Shown piece after piece: positions 61,551 to 64,000 of a stretch of 64,000 nucleotides of DNA (positions are counted from its first letter, which is position 1; each line of letters begins with the position of its first letter). The notes under the pieces are model-generated. The model worked only from the letters and a program-made list of their open reading frames with translations, was not told where the DNA came from and searched no databases. The translations under genes were made by a program, and so were the position numbers. Source of the stretch: Antarcticimicrobium sediminis (GTDB lineage Bacteria; Pseudomonadota; Alphaproteobacteria; Rhodobacterales; Rhodobacteraceae); NCBI RefSeq assembly GCF_004348975.1, contig NZ_SMFP01000016.1, positions 1-64,000 on the forward strand, written 5' to 3'.

Positions 61551-64000
61551 ATGGCCGCAACACTATCCAACGTCCTGCGGTATTGGCGGACTTGTCTGGC
61601 GGATGGTGCGCTTGGCGAAGGGACGTTTCGGGCTGCGGACCGAAAAAGATTCATTGTGCTCCCGAAAGACGCGCTAAAAACGGGCTGCCTTCCCAAGCCG
61701 TTTGTCCAGACACTATTCCGGGGCAACGATGGTTATGGAACGATCTCGGTTCGCTTTTGGCCCTTGGTGACAGCCCGCAAAACTTCACATGCCGCGTCGC
61801 GCACTGATGGGATGCCGGAGATCGTCGCCCCCGTGGTCACGGAGGGCTTCGTCGATCGGGCAGGCCGGATCGTGCCGACGCGCAATGCCATCGCGCGCGA
61901 CTTGCTGACGCCCTTGCCGCGAGGTACATTTGCCCTTGGATCGGTGGAGGCGCTGGACGCCTTCCTGACTGCGACGCCATTCCCGGAAATGACGACCGCC
62001 GACGGCTGGCAAGACTATCGCCAGCATTGCCGCCAGATGGTTGATGCCCTGTCGCCGGGGTGGCCCTCTGAAGAAACGGAGTATCTCCCGACCGGGAGCG
62101 GCTTCATCGAAGTGTCGGAAGGCACCGATGCAGCGGTGCGCGGGATGCTGGATCTTTACGACGGCCTGCTGGCCGATAAACCGGATACGCCGCTTCTGCG
62201 CCAGATTGCCATGCCCCGCCCAGAGACGGCGCTGGAAAACGGCGTCGAAAAGGATTTTGTCCGACGCCTTGGGCATTCAAACTCGCAGTTCCCTCTGACC
62301 GAACATCAACGGCAGGTCTTGGCCTGGCTCGACGCGTCGAAACCCGGCGAGGTGATCGCGGTGAACGGCCCTCCCGGGACCGGCAAGACGACAATGCTGC
62401 TCTCCGCGGTGGCCGGGCTTTGGGTGAAGGCTGCACTCGACGGGGGCGACCCGCCGGTGATCGTCGCGGCCTCGTCGAACAACCAGGCGGTCACCAACAT
62501 CATCGACGCTTTCGGCAAGGATTTTGCGGCAGGCGACGGCGTGTTTGCCGGGCGTTGGTTCCCCGACATCAAGAGCTTCGGAATGTTCCTGCCTTCGCAT
62601 TCCCGTCGCATGGAAGCCGCGCAGCGCTATCAGACGGAGGCCTTTCAGGCGGAATGCGAATCCGTCGCCTATGTCGAACGCGCACGGGTCGCCTGGCTGG
62701 ACGCCGCGGCAAAAGTTTTCCCGGGTGCAAAGGATGATGATGTCGCCGGGTTTGTGGCGAAGCTTCGGAATCGGATGATCGCAGAGGCCGACAAGCTCCG
62801 ACAGATCGACACGGCGTTTGACCGCCGCAGAACATGCGCCGCGGCCCTCCTATCGGAACTGGGCGAAGATCCCGGCGCAGAACAGACTCGGCGGGCGGAA
62901 GTTGTTCGGACCAGCCAGGTAGCTGCGGATCGTCTCGCCGCCGCCCGCGCAGCAATGGATCACTATCTCGCCTCGGAATCCTGGCTGACGAGTGTCTTCG
63001 GCTTCCTGTCCTCGGTCAAGCGCAAGCGCGCCCTCAGGGCGCGGCTGGCCATCGGGGATCGGTTGGACGGATTGCAGGATATGACTCGCATCGAGGATAT
63101 CGAAACGCGGGTTTCGGATGCGCTGAGACAGGGGAAGAAAGCACTGACGTCCGCCAAACAGAACCTCTCCCGGGCGGAGGATCGCAGGCAGCAGGCAACG
63201 GCCAGCGAACTGGCCTGGCGCAAGGCGGCTGAAGCATTCGGAGGCTCGGATGACTTGGACGTGCTGGAGCGGCAAGCTGACCTCGGGACCCGGTTCAACC
63301 TGTTCCTGCTCGCGACCCACTACTGGGAGGGGCGGTGGCTGATGGCGATGGAGGCCGATCTCAGCACCATCACCACCTCGCATGAAAAGACCGGGCGAAA
63401 GGCGGTCGAACCACGCTGGCAGCGCCGCATGATGCTGACCCCCTGCGCCGTGGCCACATTCGCCAGCCTGCCGGGGAAGCTGTCCTGCAGCCGCTTCCAG
63501 GGCGGGAAATTCGCGACTGACAGCCTTTACAATTTCATAGACCTCTTGATCGTCGACGAGGCCGGGCAGGTTCTGCCCGAGGTCGCCGGGGCCTCTTTCG
63601 CCTTGGCCAAGCGCGCGTTAGTGATCGGGGACACGCAGCAGATCGAGCCGATTTCTGCCGTGCCCGGCCCCGTCGACATCGGCAATCTCAAGGACTGCGG
63701 GTTGATCGACGGTGACGAGGTGCCTGACCAAATCAACGTTAGCGGCATCCGCTCCACCAGCGGCAGCGCCATGCGACTTGCGCAGCAAGCCTGCAAGGTC
63801 GCACTCTGGCCCGATCTGGATCGTGGGCTCTACCTGTTTGAACACCGCCGCTGCCATGACGAGATCATCGGATTCAGCAACGCCCTGTGCTACAAGGGTA
63901 AACTGCGCCCGATGCGCGGCCCAGCCCCGGCGGACGCGCCCCTTCCCGCGCTTGGCTATTTGCATGTCGAAGGCCGCGCCTTCGCCAGCGGTGGCAGCCG
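61551..64000 (+). CDS. UPF1-like SF1 helicase/AAA-domain protein, 3' end outside the window
   Basis: An uninterrupted frame of 816 codons runs from ATG 61551 to the window end. Walker A NGPPGTGKTTMLL is at residues 272-284, motif II LLIVDEAGQVLPE near 666-678, motif III GDTQQIEP near 694, and the UPF1-type HRRCHDEIIGFSNALCYKGK near 765. About 385 residues between motifs I and II include a charged, probably coiled-coil arm (residues 360-570). The N-terminal 270 residues (MAATLSNVLRYWRTCLADGA...) were not recognised. Motifs IV-VI lie beyond the window. It is not like the catabolic neighbours and may belong to a defence or nucleic-acid-processing module. Confidence 0.88.
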   Translation, partial: MAATLSNVLRYWRTCLADGALGEGTFRAADRKRFIVLPKDALKTGCLPKPFVQTLFRGNDGYGTISVRFWPLVTARKTSHAASRTDGMPEIVAPVVTEGFVDRAGRIVPTRNAIARDLLTPLPRGTFALGSVEALDAFLTATPFPEMTTADGWQDYRQHCRQMVDALSPGWPSEETEYLPTGSGFIEVSEGTDAAVRGMLDLYDGLLADKPDTPLLRQIAMPRPETALENGVEKDFVRRLGHSNSQFPLTEHQRQVLAWLDASKPGEVIAVNGPPGTGKTTMLLSAVAGLWVKAALDGGDPPVIVAASSNNQAVTNIIDAFGKDFAAGDGVFAGRWFPDIKSFGMFLPSHSRRMEAAQRYQTEAFQAECESVAYVERARVAWLDAAAKVFPGAKDDDVAGFVAKLRNRMIAEADKLRQIDTAFDRRRTCAAALLSELGEDPGAEQTRRAEVVRTSQVAADRLAAARAAMDHYLASESWLTSVFGFLSSVKRKRALRARLAIGDRLDGLQDMTRIEDIETRVSDALRQGKKALTSAKQNLSRAEDRRQQATASELAWRKAAEAFGGSDDLDVLERQADLGTRFNLFLLATHYWEGRWLMAMEADLSTITTSHEKTGRKAVEPRWQRRMMLTPCAVATFASLPGKLSCSRFQGGKFATDSLYNFIDLLIVDEAGQVLPEVAGASFALAKRALVIGDTQQIEPISAVPGPVDIGNLKDCGLIDGDEVPDQINVSGIRSTSGSAMRLAQQACKVALWPDLDRGLYLFEHRRCHDEIIGFSNALCYKGKLRPMRGPAPADAPLPALGYLHVEGRAFASGGS

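Noticed and set aside
1-64000. CRISPR arrays, rRNA, tRNA, replication or partition genes
   Set aside because: Looked for regularly spaced repeats, tRNA-like cloverleaf tails and Rep/ParA motifs; none were found by eye. Small structured RNAs cannot be excluded without covariance-model searches.

Overview
The window reads as accessory DNA of a GC-rich alphaproteobacterium, most likely a Rhodobacterales member (Roseobacter/Paracoccus-like) and probably a plasmid or genomic island. This is inferred from gene content: a WGR-domain plus DUF1403 pair, TRAP and peptide-type ABC transporters, and a dense litter of IS6, IS5, IS66, IS110 and IS3 remnants. No rRNA, tRNA, CRISPR array, replication gene or partition gene was seen. 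Most of the real genes form self-contained catabolic or detoxification cassettes, each with its own regulator, separated by insertion-sequence debris.

Region by region. 1-6.3 kb: IS remnants around a minus-strand electrophile/peroxide detoxification operon (NemR-like TetR, Ohr, YqhD-like alcohol dehydrogenase, CurA-like reductase, DJ-1/PfpI protein) with two near-identical palindromic operators. 6.3-13.8 kb: amidase plus a complete peptide-type ABC transporter with a divergent LysR regulator. 14-15.9 kb: a hypothetical protein, a YczE-like membrane protein and a 58-residue protein. 16.1-21.1 kb: IS debris holding a WGR/DUF1403 pair and a TacA/TacT-type toxin-antitoxin pair. 21.2-31.7 kb: a cassette with a TetR regulator, a cytoplasmic BisC/DMSO-reductase-like molybdoenzyme, an SDR, an ACAD10/11-type acyl-CoA dehydrogenase, an internally deleted acyl-CoA ligase, an APH-fold kinase, a TRAP transporter and a quinone oxidoreductase. 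This set recalls the kinase/dehydrogenase logic of 4-hydroxy-acid (levulinate) catabolism. 32-40.2 kb: a tyrosine recombinase, IS6 copy, orphan flavin monooxygenase of the 3-hydroxybenzoate 4-monooxygenase type, a membrane-anchored NYN ribonuclease and more IS pieces. 40.4-48.3 kb: ArgE-like deacylase, DUF1028 protein, second peptide-type ABC transporter and a divergent XRE-cupin regulator. 48.4-60.7 kb: NIPSNAP protein, TetR, a sugar-type ABC importer, a three-subunit CO-dehydrogenase-family molybdenum hydroxylase, a 3-hydroxyisobutyrate-dehydrogenase-like enzyme, a CoxG protein and an M20 amidohydrolase, tied together by two copies of one perfect or near-perfect operator. 61.5-64 kb: the first 816 codons of a large UPF1-like SF1 helicase that runs off the window.

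Two themes recur. Each import system is paired with enzymes likely to process the imported compound and with a local regulator whose operator can be read as an inverted repeat. Several cassettes are bordered or damaged by IS elements (TctA remnant, deleted ligase, truncated genes). All functional assignments are from protein motifs read by eye; no database search was run.
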